Source of the DNA: Aquiluna sp.
GTDB lineage: Bacteria; Actinomycetota; Actinomycetes; Actinomycetales; Microbacteriaceae
Reading direction: 5' to 3'
Length of the DNA stretch: 64,000 bases
Assembly: GCA_028144365.1 (NCBI GenBank)
Contig: JAOGAX010000001.1
Coordinates: 1 to 64,000, forward strand
Below the pieces are notes generated by a model. That model saw nothing but the letters and a program-made list of their open reading frames with translations. It searched no databases and was not told the DNA's origin. This document shows, piece by piece, positions 29,912 through 40,138 of the stretch. Position 1 is the first letter of the stretch; every line of letters begins with the position of its first letter. A program made the translations under genes and the position numbers.

Positions 29912-30841
29912 CTAGAGCTCAACCGTCTTCTTGTTCAGATACCGCGACAGCGGATAAATAATGACCGCAACCAAAACGAATAGCACCACGTTGCCCGCAG
30001 TGGAAAGGCCGTAAAAACCAGCCTGGTACTGCTTGAAAATCATCGAGGCCATCACGTCTGAGGCAAACCCCGGGCCACCCTTGGTCATCGCCCAAATCAG
30101 GTCGAAGCTCCTCAGGCCACCAATTAGCGAGAGAATTATTACTGTTGAGGTCGCCGGCATCAGCAGTGGAAAGGTGATCTCTTTGAAGCGCCTGAAGCCC
30201 GATGCGCCATCAACGGTTGCCGCCTCGTTGTACTCCTGCGGAATCGCAGAGAGGCCCGCAATGTAAATTACGGTTGCTATGCCGACGCCCTTCCAAAGGT
30301 CTACCAGTGCAATTGACAGAAGCGCCGTGTCTGGGTCAGCGAGCCACAACGGCCCTTCGACCCCGAAGACCGTGAGCGAGCCGTTGATAAGGCCGTCAAA
30401 GGGATCCATCAGCACCTTGAAGGTGATTCCCACACCGATGGTGCTGACCAGCACCGGGAAGAAAATGACTGCCCGCAGATAGCCCTGACCAAAGACGCGG
30501 CCGGTTAGCCATAGCGCCAAGAGCATTCCGAGAACTACCTTCGTGCCGGAGGTGAAGAAAGCGTAAAAGACCGTGTTGTAAAGTCCTTGAACCAAAAATC
30601 GCTCAGAGAAGAATTGGGTGTAATTGTCTAGACCAATGAATTGCGCGTCAAAGAGAGTCCATCGGGTGAGGCTGAAGAATAGCGAGGCGATGGTTGGAAA
30701 GATAAATAGAACAAGGTAAATGACCGCACCCGGAATTAGAAACCACATCGGGTAGGGGTTGAAGCGGCGCTTCCTCCGCACCGTTGTTTTTTCTTTTAAT
30801 GCTTTTGATTGCTTGTGCGTAACTGATGTCATGCTCACCAC
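29912..30841 (-). CDS. ABC sugar transporter permease (MalF-like)
   Basis: EAA loop EYNEAATVDGASGFRRFKEITFPLLMPA. Confidence 0.92.
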   Translation of the reverse strand: MVSMTSVTHKQSKALKEKTTVRRKRRFNPYPMWFLIPGAVIYLVLFIFPTIASLFFSLTRWTLFDAQFIGLDNYTQFFSERFLVQGLYNTVFYAFFTSGTKVVLGMLLALWLTGRVFGQGYLRAVIFFPVLVSTIGVGITFKVLMDPFDGLINGSLTVFGVEGPLWLADPDTALLSIALVDLWKGVGIATVIYIAGLSAIPQEYNEAATVDGASGFRRFKEITFPLLMPATSTVIILSLIGGLRSFDLIWAMTKGGPGFASDVMASMIFKQYQAGFYGLSTAGNVVLFVLVAVIIYPLSRYLNKKTVEL

Positions 30842-30909
30842 ATCTTTGTAGAGTGAGGCCCGGCACGATCAAGTGCCGGGCCTCCAACTAGCTTAGGTTA
30901 CTTGCTTGT

Positions 30910-32274
30910 TTACCAGCCGGGTAGACCCAGCTGCTGAGCTTGCTTCACTACGTCTTCGTCGTAGATCTGAGCACCCTCTGCGGCTGTGTACTGGCCGGTG
31001 CCAACGGCAACGGTAATCTGCTCCAGAGCCGGTCCCTTGATTGGTGATAGGAACTCAAGCGCTGGAGTGGTTCCTCCGGCACGCTCGAAGTAAGGGAGCA
31101 TGTCGGTGACCACGGGAACGAGATCATCGGGCAGCTCGCAGCCGACAATGAAGTAGGGTCCGGTCGCACCTATCGCAGCGGTCTGCACATCGCAAGCCTC
31201 TGGGGTGGCAACGAACGCAAGGAACTTCTTAGCGGCATCGATGTTTGGCGAGGTTGCAGAGATGTATAGACCAGCGCTAGTCCAGACGGTTAGACCGTTG
31301 GTGTCAGCGCTTGGGCCTGGCTGCGCGAAGAAGCCGATGTCGTTCACTGCGTCAGGCACAAGCTCTTGGACCGATGCAATTGCGAAGGACAACATTGGGT
31401 AGTGAGCACCGGTGCCGTTGGCAAGCTGAACCAGTCCATCGTTAAAGGTGGCGGTTGTGTAGTCACGGTTGTAGTAGCCCAGTTCGTGCAGCTGCTGCAA
31501 GTATTCAAAACCACGAGCCGCGGCAGGAGTGTCTGCATACTTCGCCTCGTTGTTGGTGTAGCGCTCCCAGAATCCAGGCTCCGCAGCCTCGACATTGTGG
31601 TAGTCGCCAAGCACGAACAGCTGTGAGGTCCAGGTTTCGCCGTATGTTTGAATCACGGGGTCTATACCGGCAGCCTTGATGGCGGCGTTGTTGGCCATAA
31701 ATTCATCCCAGGTGACCGGCACGGTGAGGCCCAAGTCCGCATAGACCTTCTTGTTGTAGAGAATTCCGCCACCCATTGCGGTGCCGATTGGCACGCCGAA
31801 GACGTCTCCGCCCGCGGTAACGGTGGGTTCGAAGGATTCATTGATTGCGCCAGCGAAGCTCTCGTTGGTGATCGGAACTAGGGTCTCGCTTGGATTAATC
31901 GCCTGGAACAAGGATCCGGTGTTGTAAAGCAGCAGGTCATTCATTTCTCCGGTTGCAAGGCGCGTCTTTACCAGGTTGTCGCCGGGGGCGCCACCTTCCC
32001 TAGTCTCAATCGTGATGGTGATGTTTGGCTCAATCTCCTTGAAGGCATCGACCAACGCGTTCGCCATCACCACAGTAGCTTCGCCATTGTCGACTAGCCA
32101 CGAAAGGTCTACTGGCTCGGTGATTTCTGACTCACCAGAGCCGTCAGAACCGTTGCCGGTGCTTGAACCGTCCGAGCTTGCGTCGCCGGTGGCACAGCCC
32201 GCGAGGACCAGTGCAGCTGCAGCTAATCCGGCAGCTAATACCAGGACCCTGCGTTTTGAGTTACGAAAAAGCAA
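30910..32274 (-). CDS. ABC sugar transporter substrate-binding lipoprotein, probably rhamnose/rhamnoside
   Basis: Lipobox ALVLAGC; TTG start at 32274 preceded by GGAGG; the listed longer start overlaps the operator. Confidence 0.9.
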   Translation of the reverse strand: MLFRNSKRRVLVLAAGLAAAALVLAGCATGDASSDGSSTGNGSDGSGESEITEPVDLSWLVDNGEATVVMANALVDAFKEIEPNITITIETREGGAPGDNLVKTRLATGEMNDLLLYNTGSLFQAINPSETLVPITNESFAGAINESFEPTVTAGGDVFGVPIGTAMGGGILYNKKVYADLGLTVPVTWDEFMANNAAIKAAGIDPVIQTYGETWTSQLFVLGDYHNVEAAEPGFWERYTNNEAKYADTPAAARGFEYLQQLHELGYYNRDYTTATFNDGLVQLANGTGAHYPMLSFAIASVQELVPDAVNDIGFFAQPGPSADTNGLTVWTSAGLYISATSPNIDAAKKFLAFVATPEACDVQTAAIGATGPYFIVGCELPDDLVPVVTDMLPYFERAGGTTPALEFLSPIKGPALEQITVAVGTGQYTAAEGAQIYDEDVVKQAQQLGLPGW

Positions 32275-32329
32275 ATCACTACCTCCATTACGAAAATTTG
32301 GCCAGCTTTGTTTGACTGACCGCCATACA

Positions 32330-32343
32330 TTGAATCGTTTCAA
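32330..32343. promoter_or_regulatory. LacI-type operator TTGAATCGTTTCAA (within CATTGAATCGTTTCAATG)
   Basis: Perfect-arm palindrome with central CG upstream of the SBP gene. Confidence 0.88.
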
Positions 32344-32517
32344 TGTCCAAATAGATTAATTGGGAATCTGTAATATCGTCAACCCAAATCAATAACAATC
32401 AAGTAACGCCCGCAATCTGGGTGCATCATCCGGCACCGGGTAAATCGCCAGCTTGCCCAACATCTGCGTGACTTGGGGTACCGCGATGCCTCCTACTATC
32501 AAAAATAGGATTTGTGC

Positions 32518-32531
32518 TTGAAACGATTCAA
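32518..32531. promoter_or_regulatory. LacI-type operator TTGAAACGATTCAA
   Basis: Identical 14-mer to 23972-23985, upstream of the GH78 gene. Confidence 0.88.
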
Positions 32532-32586
32532 TGTAGGCTGGTGGCACATTTTCCGTGTAGCAAATTTCAAAGTTGAAAGGTCACCA

Positions 32587-35274
32587 ATGTCAAAGCCCGC
32601 AAACTCTGGCGCCACCGATGCGCAAACTCAAGTTGTGTCGCTACGTTCACAGCACCCGGCTGACCTGATTGGCTTACCCGGCGACAACCCGCTGCTGAGT
32701 TGGCAGGTGAGCTCGGTCGCGGCAGAATTGGAGCAGCTTGGTTACGAGGTGCAGGTTAGTTCGGACCCAAATTTTGCAGAGTTAATTGCCGCAGTTGAGG
32801 TGGAGTCGTCTGAACAGCATGAAGTCTTGGCGCCAGCTGGCGAACTCAGAAGTCGCGAAGTTCGCTACTACCGAGTAAGAGTGAAGACTCAGTTGGGCTG
32901 GACAAGCTTTGGCCCGACCCTTCGCCTGGAAGCCGGCCTCCTATCTGGCGAAGAGTTTTTGGGTCAGGCAATCGGAGACGGCAGTGGCGCCAGCGACCCC
33001 GCCACTTTGCTGCGCAAGGTATTCAGTACTTCGAGCCGCCCGGTCTCGGCGCGACTCTACGTCTCTGCCCAGGGTCTATACGAGGTTTCAATCAATGGCG
33101 CCAAGGTGGGCGACGAGTTCTTGAGCCCGGGCTGGACCGCCTATGACTTCAGGTTGAACGTTGCTACCTATGACGTGACCAACCTCATTGCCGCAGGAGA
33201 TAACGCTCTAGGCGTGATGGTTGGTGACGGATGGCACCGCGGCAAGTTTGGTTTCATGGATCAGTACAACAACTATGGCGAGAAGACCTCGGTGATTCTG
33301 CAGCTCGAAATTCTTCACGCCGACGGTTCGCGCGATTTGGTGGTCAGCGATGGCAGCTGGAGGGCGTCAACCGGTGAAGTCCGTTTTGGTGACATCTATG
33401 ACGGCTCGACGATTGATTTCAACCTGACTCAGGTTGGCTGGAACAAACCCGGTTTCAACGACTCTGCCTGGCCTCCTGTAACTGTGCGAAAACTCGACAA
33501 GGCGGTGCTGCAACCCCGAAACACCTCGCCAATTCGAGTCGTTGAGCGTTTCCCAATGAAACTAACCCCGCAGAGTGACCGCACTCTGCTTGACGCGAGG
33601 CAAAACATTTCGGGCTGGGTCGAGCTCACGGTTGAGGGCAAAAAAGGCCAAACCGTTGTCATTCGTCACGCTGAGGTGCTCGAAGCGGGCGACAAGCTCC
33701 ACACCAAGGCGCTTCGCAGTGCGAAGGCCACGGACCACTACACCCTCGATCGCGACGGACGCCACATCCTAACCCCGGTGTTCACCTTCCACGGCTTCAG
33801 GTTTGCTGATGTAGTGACCGACGCCGAGGTCATCTCGGGTGTTGGCATCGCAATCAGCTCTGACACCAGCAAGCGCGGTCACTTTGTCTCATCAGACACC
33901 CGCCTAAACCGACTTCACGAAAACGTGGTCTGGTCACAACGCGACAACTTTGTGGGTGTGCCGACTGACTGCCCTCAGCGCGATGAGCGCCTCGGCTGGA
34001 CCGGCGACGCCCAGGCTTTCGCCTACGCAGCCAACACACTGTTTGATACCGAGAGTTTCTGGCGCTCTTGGTTGACCGACCTCGCGCTTGATCAGGATGA
34101 CAACGGAGACGTTGGTGCGGTGATACCTGACCTTCTAAAACGGATGCCTCGCATTGGCGACTGGGAGGTTCAGGGCCGTGCCGGCTGGGCTGATGCCGCT
34201 ACCATTGTGCCCTGGGCGAGCTACGAGTGTTTTGGTGGCCTCGAGGTGCTGCGTAATCAGCTGACCTCGATGCGGCGCTGGGTGAACGCACTTCATACCA
34301 GGCGCAAGGGCGAAAAGTTTCTGCCGACCGAGTTTCAGTTTGGCGACTGGTGCGACCCTGATGCTCCCAGTGCAGAGCCCTGGAAAGCAAAGGTGTCTGC
34401 CGACTTCGTGGCCAACGCATTTTTCGTCCGATCGGCCGACATAACCGCGTGGGTTGAGTCGCTGGTGGGCACCAACGACGGTGCGAAGCACCACCAAGAG
34501 CTTGCAAACGAGCTCAGGCGCGACCTCTGGGCTGAGATGGGTAATCACGCCAAGAGCACGACCGCCGGCAGCGCAATCGCTCTAGAGTTTGACCTTGTGC
34601 CAGCTGCTGAGCGTGCTGAAACTGCCAAGAACCTCGCTGCAATGGTGCGTCGCGATAACGGCGCGATTTCAACCGGATTCCTTGGTACGCCGCTAATCCT
34701 GCACGCACTATCGAAAAACGGGTACTTCCCCGAGGCATACTTGATGCTCATGCGTCGTGAGATTCGTTCTTGGCTTTATCAGGTAGACAAAGACGCGACC
34801 ACTATCTGGGAGCGCTGGGACGCTATCCGCGAGGACGGCTCAATCCACTCAGGTGAAATGAATACCGCCAACGAGGGTCAAGATGACCCCTCGATGATCT
34901 CCTTCAACCACTACGCCTACGGAGCCGTTGTGGATTGGATTTACCGTAACGTTGCCGGAATCGCACCCAGTTTCGACTCACCTGGATATCGCAAAACAAT
35001 TGTGGCTCCAAGACCTGCAGTTGGGTTCAAGTACGCTGAGGCTGACATCGCAACATCTTACGGAAGACTAGCTATTCACTGGGAAATCAATAACAGTGGT
35101 GACCTGGTTACAAATCTGGAAATTCCATTTGGGGTGAGAGCGACTCTCGAAATGCCGACCTCGGAAAATTCAGAGATCTCTGTAAATGGTTCGCCATGTT
35201 CAAACGGGGATGCCCTGAGTTTCGGAACGCACGTCGTCGTAACTACTGATCCAAAAATAGTCAGGTACCAGTAA
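32587..35274 (+). CDS. Alpha-L-rhamnosidase, GH78
   Basis: [44 protein letters not shown]; start at ATG 32587 with GAAAGG SD. Confidence 0.95.
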   Translation: MSKPANSGATDAQTQVVSLRSQHPADLIGLPGDNPLLSWQVSSVAAELEQLGYEVQVSSDPNFAELIAAVEVESSEQHEVLAPAGELRSREVRYYRVRVKTQLGWTSFGPTLRLEAGLLSGEEFLGQAIGDGSGASDPATLLRKVFSTSSRPVSARLYVSAQGLYEVSINGAKVGDEFLSPGWTAYDFRLNVATYDVTNLIAAGDNALGVMVGDGWHRGKFGFMDQYNNYGEKTSVILQLEILHADGSRDLVVSDGSWRASTGEVRFGDIYDGSTIDFNLTQVGWNKPGFNDSAWPPVTVRKLDKAVLQPRNTSPIRVVERFPMKLTPQSDRTLLDARQNISGWVELTVEGKKGQTVVIRHAEVLEAGDKLHTKALRSAKATDHYTLDRDGRHILTPVFTFHGFRFADVVTDAEVISGVGIAISSDTSKRGHFVSSDTRLNRLHENVVWSQRDNFVGVPTDCPQRDERLGWTGDAQAFAYAANTLFDTESFWRSWLTDLALDQDDNGDVGAVIPDLLKRMPRIGDWEVQGRAGWADAATIVPWASYECFGGLEVLRNQLTSMRRWVNALHTRRKGEKFLPTEFQFGDWCDPDAPSAEPWKAKVSADFVANAFFVRSADITAWVESLVGTNDGAKHHQELANELRRDLWAEMGNHAKSTTAGSAIALEFDLVPAAERAETAKNLAAMVRRDNGAISTGFLGTPLILHALSKNGYFPEAYLMLMRREIRSWLYQVDKDATTIWERWDAIREDGSIHSGEMNTANEGQDDPSMISFNHYAYGAVVDWIYRNVAGIAPSFDSPGYRKTIVAPRPAVGFKYAEADIATSYGRLAIHWEINNSGDLVTNLEIPFGVRATLEMPTSENSEISVNGSPCSNGDALSFGTHVVVTTDPKIVRYQ

Positions 35275-35279
35275 TAAAT

Positions 35280-36518
35280 ATGTCGAAAATTAAAATCAGG
35301 CGCAGGTTCCCCAATCCCAAGGACATTCTCCAGCTTCTGAAGTTCAAGCCTTTGGTTTTGAACGGTAGAAGGCGGAGGTTGAGCGGGGCGCACACGATCT
35401 ACGACCTTAGGAGTATTGCCAAGCGGCGAACACCCCAGGCCCCATTTGACTACACAGACGGCTCAGCGGATATGGAAATTTCTATCAGCCGAGCCAGAAA
35501 GGCCTTTGAGGGAATTGAGTTCCAGCCAAGCATTCTCAAAGACGTTAGGGACGTAGACCTCAGCCTAGAAGTTCTCGGAAAGAGAGTTTCGATGCCTCTA
35601 GGCATTGCTCCAACGGGATTTACTCGAATGATGCACACGGAGGGCGAGTTTGCGGGCGCCACAGCTGCAGAAGAGTTTGGAATACCTTTTGCCCTTTCGA
35701 CCATGGGTACTCGATCAATCGAGGAGGTTGCCGGGGTTGCACCGGAAGGCATCAACTGGTTTCAGCTTTACATGTGGAAAGATCGCGACCGCTCGATGGC
35801 GTTAGTGGAGCGGGCAAAGGCTGCCGGATTTGACGCCCTAATGTTGACAGTGGATGTCCCAGTTGCCGGCGATCGCCTCCGAGACAAGTACAACGGCATG
35901 ACGATACCCCCAGCTTTGACCCTAAAGACCATCACCAATGCTTTGCCAAGGCCGGAATGGTGGATCAATTTTTTGACAACTGATGCATTGAAGTTTGCCT
36001 CTTTGGATTCATGGAACGGGACCGTCGGCGAGTTGCTTGACACAATGTTCGATCCAACAGTTGATTTCGAGGACTTGCAATGGATCAAGGAGCAGTGGGG
36101 CGGAAAGGTAATTGTCAAAGGTGTTCAGAATGTTAGTGATGCAAAGAAGCTCGCCTCCCTAGGGGTTGACGCCGTAGTTTTGTCAAATCACGGCGGTCGT
36201 CAGCTGGATCGAGCCCCAGTCCCTTTCTATCTTCTTCCAGAGGTGCGTCGCGAGCTAAAGAACGATTTAGAGGTCATGATCGACACCGGCATCATGCATG
36301 GTGCTGATGTTATTGCTGCGATGGCACAAGGTGCGAGCTTCACTCTCGTCGGAAGGGCTTACTTATATGGTCTTATGGCCGGAGGGCGAGAAGGGGTAGA
36401 CAGGGCTCTGACAATTCTGCAAGGCCAAATGTTGCGAACTATGAAGTTGCTCGGTGTCCGCTCTTTAGCCGAACTTGAACCGAGTCACGTCAAGTTAGTT
36501 TATGAGCAGAGAAGGTGA
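35280..36518 (+). CDS. lldD: FMN-dependent alpha-hydroxy acid dehydrogenase, L-lactate dehydrogenase
   Basis: [14 protein letters not shown] and [10 protein letters not shown] motifs. Confidence 0.92.
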   Translation: MSKIKIRRRFPNPKDILQLLKFKPLVLNGRRRRLSGAHTIYDLRSIAKRRTPQAPFDYTDGSADMEISISRARKAFEGIEFQPSILKDVRDVDLSLEVLGKRVSMPLGIAPTGFTRMMHTEGEFAGATAAEEFGIPFALSTMGTRSIEEVAGVAPEGINWFQLYMWKDRDRSMALVERAKAAGFDALMLTVDVPVAGDRLRDKYNGMTIPPALTLKTITNALPRPEWWINFLTTDALKFASLDSWNGTVGELLDTMFDPTVDFEDLQWIKEQWGGKVIVKGVQNVSDAKKLASLGVDAVVLSNHGGRQLDRAPVPFYLLPEVRRELKNDLEVMIDTGIMHGADVIAAMAQGASFTLVGRAYLYGLMAGGREGVDRALTILQGQMLRTMKLLGVRSLAELEPSHVKLVYEQRR

Positions 36519-36849
36519 GACAATCCTGGAGCGAGTAGGTTTTCGCCTTCAACTGAAGCTGGCAACAATAGAAGAGTACGTTCTGGTGCACGAGAATGTG
36601 TGGCCGGAAATGACTGCTGCTTTGAGCCAGGCAGGCTGGCGAAACTACTCCTTATTCCTGGATCGTACTGATGGCTCGCTATTTGGCTATTTTGAGTCCA
36701 GCGACGCACAGGCGTCCATCGAGGCAATGAAAGGCCTCGAGGTAAATGTGAGATGGCAGCGTGAGATGGCACACTTCTTTGATGGTCTCAATGGTCGCAA
36801 CCCAGACGACGGATTTCTCACCCTTGAGAATGTCTTCTTCTTGGCTTAG
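36502..36849 (+). CDS. rhaM: L-rhamnose mutarotase paralog
   Basis: [40 protein letters not shown]. Confidence 0.9.
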   Translation: MSREGETILERVGFRLQLKLATIEEYVLVHENVWPEMTAALSQAGWRNYSLFLDRTDGSLFGYFESSDAQASIEAMKGLEVNVRWQREMAHFFDGLNGRNPDDGFLTLENVFFLA

Positions 36850-36920
36850 ATCGTTGGCCTGCCAGAAAACCCAAAAGCGTATTCGACAGTCCGTGTCCAG
36901 AGGAAAAGGGGTCTGAGCCC

Positions 36921-37889
36921 ATGAGCGTCGAAATTCATGTTGATAGAAATCTCGCGATGGAGCTGGTTCGTGCAACCGAGGCAGCAGCTATCAGGGCATA
37001 CCCATTCATTGGCAAGGGTGACAAAAACGCTGCAGATGGCGCAGCAGTCGACGCTATGCGAGCTTTTCTGGGAACTGTGGAATTTGACGGGGTTGTTGTC
37101 ATTGGAGAGGGCGAAAAAGACAAAGCTCCGATGCTTTTTAATGGTGAACACGTTGGGACTGGAGATGGCCCCACGGTTGACATTGCCGTCGATCCCATTG
37201 ATGGCACATCACTCACAGCCACTGGAAGACAAAATGCAATTTCCGTGATTGCTGCCTCGGAACGGGGCGCCATGCTGGACGCATCGACTGTATTTAAGAT
37301 GCACAAGTTCGTGGTGGGCAAGCCAGGGATCGGGGTTTGCAATATCCGAATGAGTGTCAAAGAGAATCTCAAAGAGTATTCAAGAGCAACAGGGAAGCCG
37401 GTGGAGGAGATTCTCGTCGCAGTTCTGGATCGTGAATACAACGAGGACCTTGTTGAACAGGTCAGAAGCGCAGGCGCATCTACCAGGCTTCTCCGCGATG
37501 GTGATGTTGCTGGCGGCATTCAGGCCGCGAGGTCAGAGAGTCGAATTGACATGTGTCTTGGACAAGGGGGTTCGCCAGAGGGGATTATCACTGCCTGTGG
37601 CGTGAAAGCATTGGGTGGTCAAATTCAGGGCATCCTTGCTCCGCGCGACGACTTTGAAATTGCGGGAGGAAAGCAGGCCGGGCTTTTATTCGATCACGTT
37701 TATGAAATGGACGAAATGGTTAGAACTGAGAACACCTTCTTCGTTGCCACGGGCGTTACAGATGGACCACTGGTCTCGGGGGTGCGCAAGCGGGGAGATG
37801 TCATTTTTGCTGAGTCAATTGTGATTCGAGGTAAAAGTGGCACAGTAAGGAAAGTATTCGCTGAGTACCAGGCATCGAGATGGCTCTAG
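36921..37889 (+). CDS. glpX: Fructose-1,6-bisphosphatase class II
   Basis: VVIGEGEKDKAPMLFNGE, AVDPIDGTSLTA, GGSPEGIITA. Confidence 0.95.
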   Translation: MSVEIHVDRNLAMELVRATEAAAIRAYPFIGKGDKNAADGAAVDAMRAFLGTVEFDGVVVIGEGEKDKAPMLFNGEHVGTGDGPTVDIAVDPIDGTSLTATGRQNAISVIAASERGAMLDASTVFKMHKFVVGKPGIGVCNIRMSVKENLKEYSRATGKPVEEILVAVLDREYNEDLVEQVRSAGASTRLLRDGDVAGGIQAARSESRIDMCLGQGGSPEGIITACGVKALGGQIQGILAPRDDFEIAGGKQAGLLFDHVYEMDEMVRTENTFFVATGVTDGPLVSGVRKRGDVIFAESIVIRGKSGTVRKVFAEYQASRWL

Positions 37890-37901
37890 GTTTATGTGGG
37901 C

Positions 37902-37978
37902 ATCAGAAGGTTGGGGGTTCGAGTCCCTCCAAGCGCGCTGAAACCCATCAAGAATTTCACGACTTGATGGGTTTCTTA
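37902..37978 (+). repeat. Direct repeat copy 2 (att-like right boundary): truncated tRNA-Arg 3' end plus terminator
   Basis: 75/77 identical to 17701-17777; lacks the tRNA 5' half. Confidence 0.95.
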
Positions 37979-39169
37979 TTTGATTGTCTTTAGGTACCGG
38001 GCCAGGTATCCAGAGAGAACTAAAGCCCCTGCCGGGTACATCAACGCAGTTGGCAGAGTGGTCAGCTCCGAAATGAAACCTGTAATCGTGGGGCCGATGA
38101 AGTATCCAGCGATGGAGATGACTCCGATTCTGGCGATGCCCAGTGAAGGGGGGACTCCCGGGATCTCGGCGCTCGCGAGAATGTAGGCGGGGAAGATAGG
38201 TCCGATGCCCAGACCAGCAGCGAAGAAGCCTGCGTTTATCAAGATCATGGCTGCAATGGGGTTGCTTGCTGAAAGCGGCACCGCCGTGAGGATGCTGATA
38301 GCCCAAAAGCCACCTCCAAAGATGCCAGCGAACAAAACGGTTTTGTAGCTTCCGTGTTTTTCCATGATGCGGTCCGATGTGAAGCGAGAGATGATCATCG
38401 CTAGTGAAAATGTGGCAAAAACTGAAGCTGTTAATCCGGGCCCTACACCCATGTGTTCCGCAAGAAGAATTCCCCCCCAGTCCATAGCCGCACCCTCGGC
38501 AACAAAGCTCCCGAGAGAACCAATGGCAAACGCCCACAGCAGAATATATTTGCCACCGAACCAAGGCATTTGGGAGCTCGAGCCCTCGGCACCCTTGTGC
38601 TCGTCTTGACCGCTTGCAAGCATTTGCTCCGTCAGCGGGATGAAGATGAATATGGCGGTGACACCAAGGATCAGTAGGTTCTCGCCTGGTGTGAGCAGGC
38701 TCACCACAGCACCTCCAAAGACCGCGGTTAAGAAGGTTCCAATCGACCATGCTCCGTGCAGCGAGGCAAGGAACCGTCTTTTTGTGATTTTCTCAACAAT
38801 CACAGCCTGAGAGTTGGCGGCGATGTCCATAGCGGAGTATCCAAGACCCAAGATGAAAAGCCCGGTCATGATCCCAGGGACCGTCATCGTCAGGCCCATT
38901 GTTATGACACCGGCAGGCATGACAAATTGCGAGATTCTAAGGGTGTTCTTTGACCCCAGCAGATGGACAAGCCTGCCCGAGTACTGGGCTCCCAACACGG
39001 CACCGACACTACTTGCGGCCAGCATTATGCCAAATTGTGCGTCGTTTAGTCCCAAGTCGCTCTTGATCTCGGGAATTCGCGGAACCCAAGCCATTGAGCT
39101 GATGCCCATGACCAAGAACAACACTGCCAGTGACCAGCGCGCGCGAACTGCTCGGGTTGTGATTTGCAT
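37976..39169 (-). CDS. MFS transporter
   Basis: 12-TM MFS (IPEIKSDLGLNDAQFGIMLAASSVG); stop codon lies at the end of the repeat. Confidence 0.88.
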   Translation of the reverse strand: MQITTRAVRARWSLAVLFLVMGISSMAWVPRIPEIKSDLGLNDAQFGIMLAASSVGAVLGAQYSGRLVHLLGSKNTLRISQFVMPAGVITMGLTMTVPGIMTGLFILGLGYSAMDIAANSQAVIVEKITKRRFLASLHGAWSIGTFLTAVFGGAVVSLLTPGENLLILGVTAIFIFIPLTEQMLASGQDEHKGAEGSSSQMPWFGGKYILLWAFAIGSLGSFVAEGAAMDWGGILLAEHMGVGPGLTASVFATFSLAMIISRFTSDRIMEKHGSYKTVLFAGIFGGGFWAISILTAVPLSASNPIAAMILINAGFFAAGLGIGPIFPAYILASAEIPGVPPSLGIARIGVISIAGYFIGPTITGFISELTTLPTALMYPAGALVLSGYLARYLKTIK

Positions 39170-39251
39170 GGGGCCTCTCCTCGCCCAATCCTATGTTCAC
39201 AACCTTGGCAATCGATTGGTTCTCGGCACCTTGAACTAGGCTTTTGCCGGT

Positions 39252-39803
39252 ATGAAAAAGCTTCTATTGGCAACCCTTTTATTGCCACTACTTGCCGGCT
39301 GTGCAGATGGTGAAGCGTTGCCAGCGGCTGATCAACTACCTGCAGTGAAGAACTTCATCGCCACCGCCGCTCCAGAGGAGCCCGAGGAGGTTGTCAGCTA
39401 CGCAGATGTAATCCGCGATAGTTACCAGTTGTTTTTAGAAAACGGCATGACCGAGGAAGTTACCTCGGCGGGAGATCGCTACATACTTACTTATGAACCC
39501 GGAGACGAGTTTGTAGCTGCTCTTTACAACCTTGAATTTGATGACATCGTCGGGGTCCAACAAAAAGAACTCTTTACCGTTTACTCAGCCTGGGCAATGC
39601 TCAGCGAAGAAGCCACGGTAATTGAGCAGACGGAGCAGGGCTATTCGCTAGCCCACCCTGACTACGGAAGCTTTTTTGTAGTCATCGAAAACGGCTTGAT
39701 TGTTGGGGGATCAGGCATTGACGCAGGCTGGAGTGGAGAATTCCGTTACGAGCCTGACCTCGAGGTCTTGGGGAGACTAGACTCACAATCGGAGGGCGAA
39801 TAG
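39252..39803 (+). CDS. Lipoprotein, unknown function
   Basis: MKKLLLATLLLPLLAGCADG lipobox. Confidence 0.8.
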   Translation: MKKLLLATLLLPLLAGCADGEALPAADQLPAVKNFIATAAPEEPEEVVSYADVIRDSYQLFLENGMTEEVTSAGDRYILTYEPGDEFVAALYNLEFDDIVGVQQKELFTVYSAWAMLSEEATVIEQTEQGYSLAHPDYGSFFVVIENGLIVGGSGIDAGWSGEFRYEPDLEVLGRLDSQSEGE

Positions 39804-39889
39804 CGCCTATCCCCAAGGAGACGCAGGAAATTAGACGAATTTTCAGGCGATGGTTTTCGGTAAACCGAACAAACAGCGAGGCCCCAAAA

Positions 39890-40111
39890 GTGGACTTCGC
39901 TGCTCCTAGCGAGAGTGATTTTGAAGAGCAAATACGCTCTTGGAAAGGCTCACTTGGAGAGGCTGAAGATAGCCAGTTCAATCCTGAGACATCAAAATAC
40001 TTTTCTTCCAATGCGCTCTCTGACTCTAGAAGAGCCAGGCTAGATCGAAAAAAAGCAGAGCGTGAAGCAAAAGCAAAATCCTCCAAGCCCAAGCCGAAGG
40101 CTAGTAAATAG
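39890..40111 (+). CDS. Hypothetical small charged protein
   Basis: GTG-start ORF with Lys/Ala-rich tail upstream of the DivIVA-like gene. Confidence 0.5.
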   Translation: MDFAAPSESDFEEQIRSWKGSLGEAEDSQFNPETSKYFSSNALSDSRRARLDRKKAEREAKAKSSKPKPKASK

Positions 40112-40138
40112 CCCTGGATTGGGCTACCCTTTTCACCT

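Larger units (their letters stand above)
17701..37978. mobile_element. ~20.2 kb genomic island at the tRNA-Arg 3' end, no integrase recognised
   Basis: Flanking 77-nt direct repeats of the tRNA-Arg 3' end; contents are accessory catabolic modules. Confidence 0.85.

Noticed and set aside
22680-35274. Idea that the rhamnose block was inserted secondarily into an older P450/lldD/rhaM/glpX island
   Set aside because: Suggested by apparent compositional change and duplicate rhaM, but no internal boundary repeats found and GC was not computed.
36935-37519. 194-aa ORF antisense to glpX
   Set aside because: Fully antisense to a strongly conserved glpX with Ser/Thr-rich shadow composition; no independent evidence.
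17777-37902. Search for a tyrosine/serine integrase, transposase or phage genes in the island
   Set aside because: No listed ORF in the interval has recombinase-like features; all long ORFs are metabolic, transport or regulatory.
38453-39288. Several 60-140 aa ORFs antisense to or out of frame with the MFS gene
   Set aside because: Overlap a well-supported CDS in another frame, low-complexity arginine/serine/proline content; typical shadow ORFs. The same applies to most short ORFs in the track.
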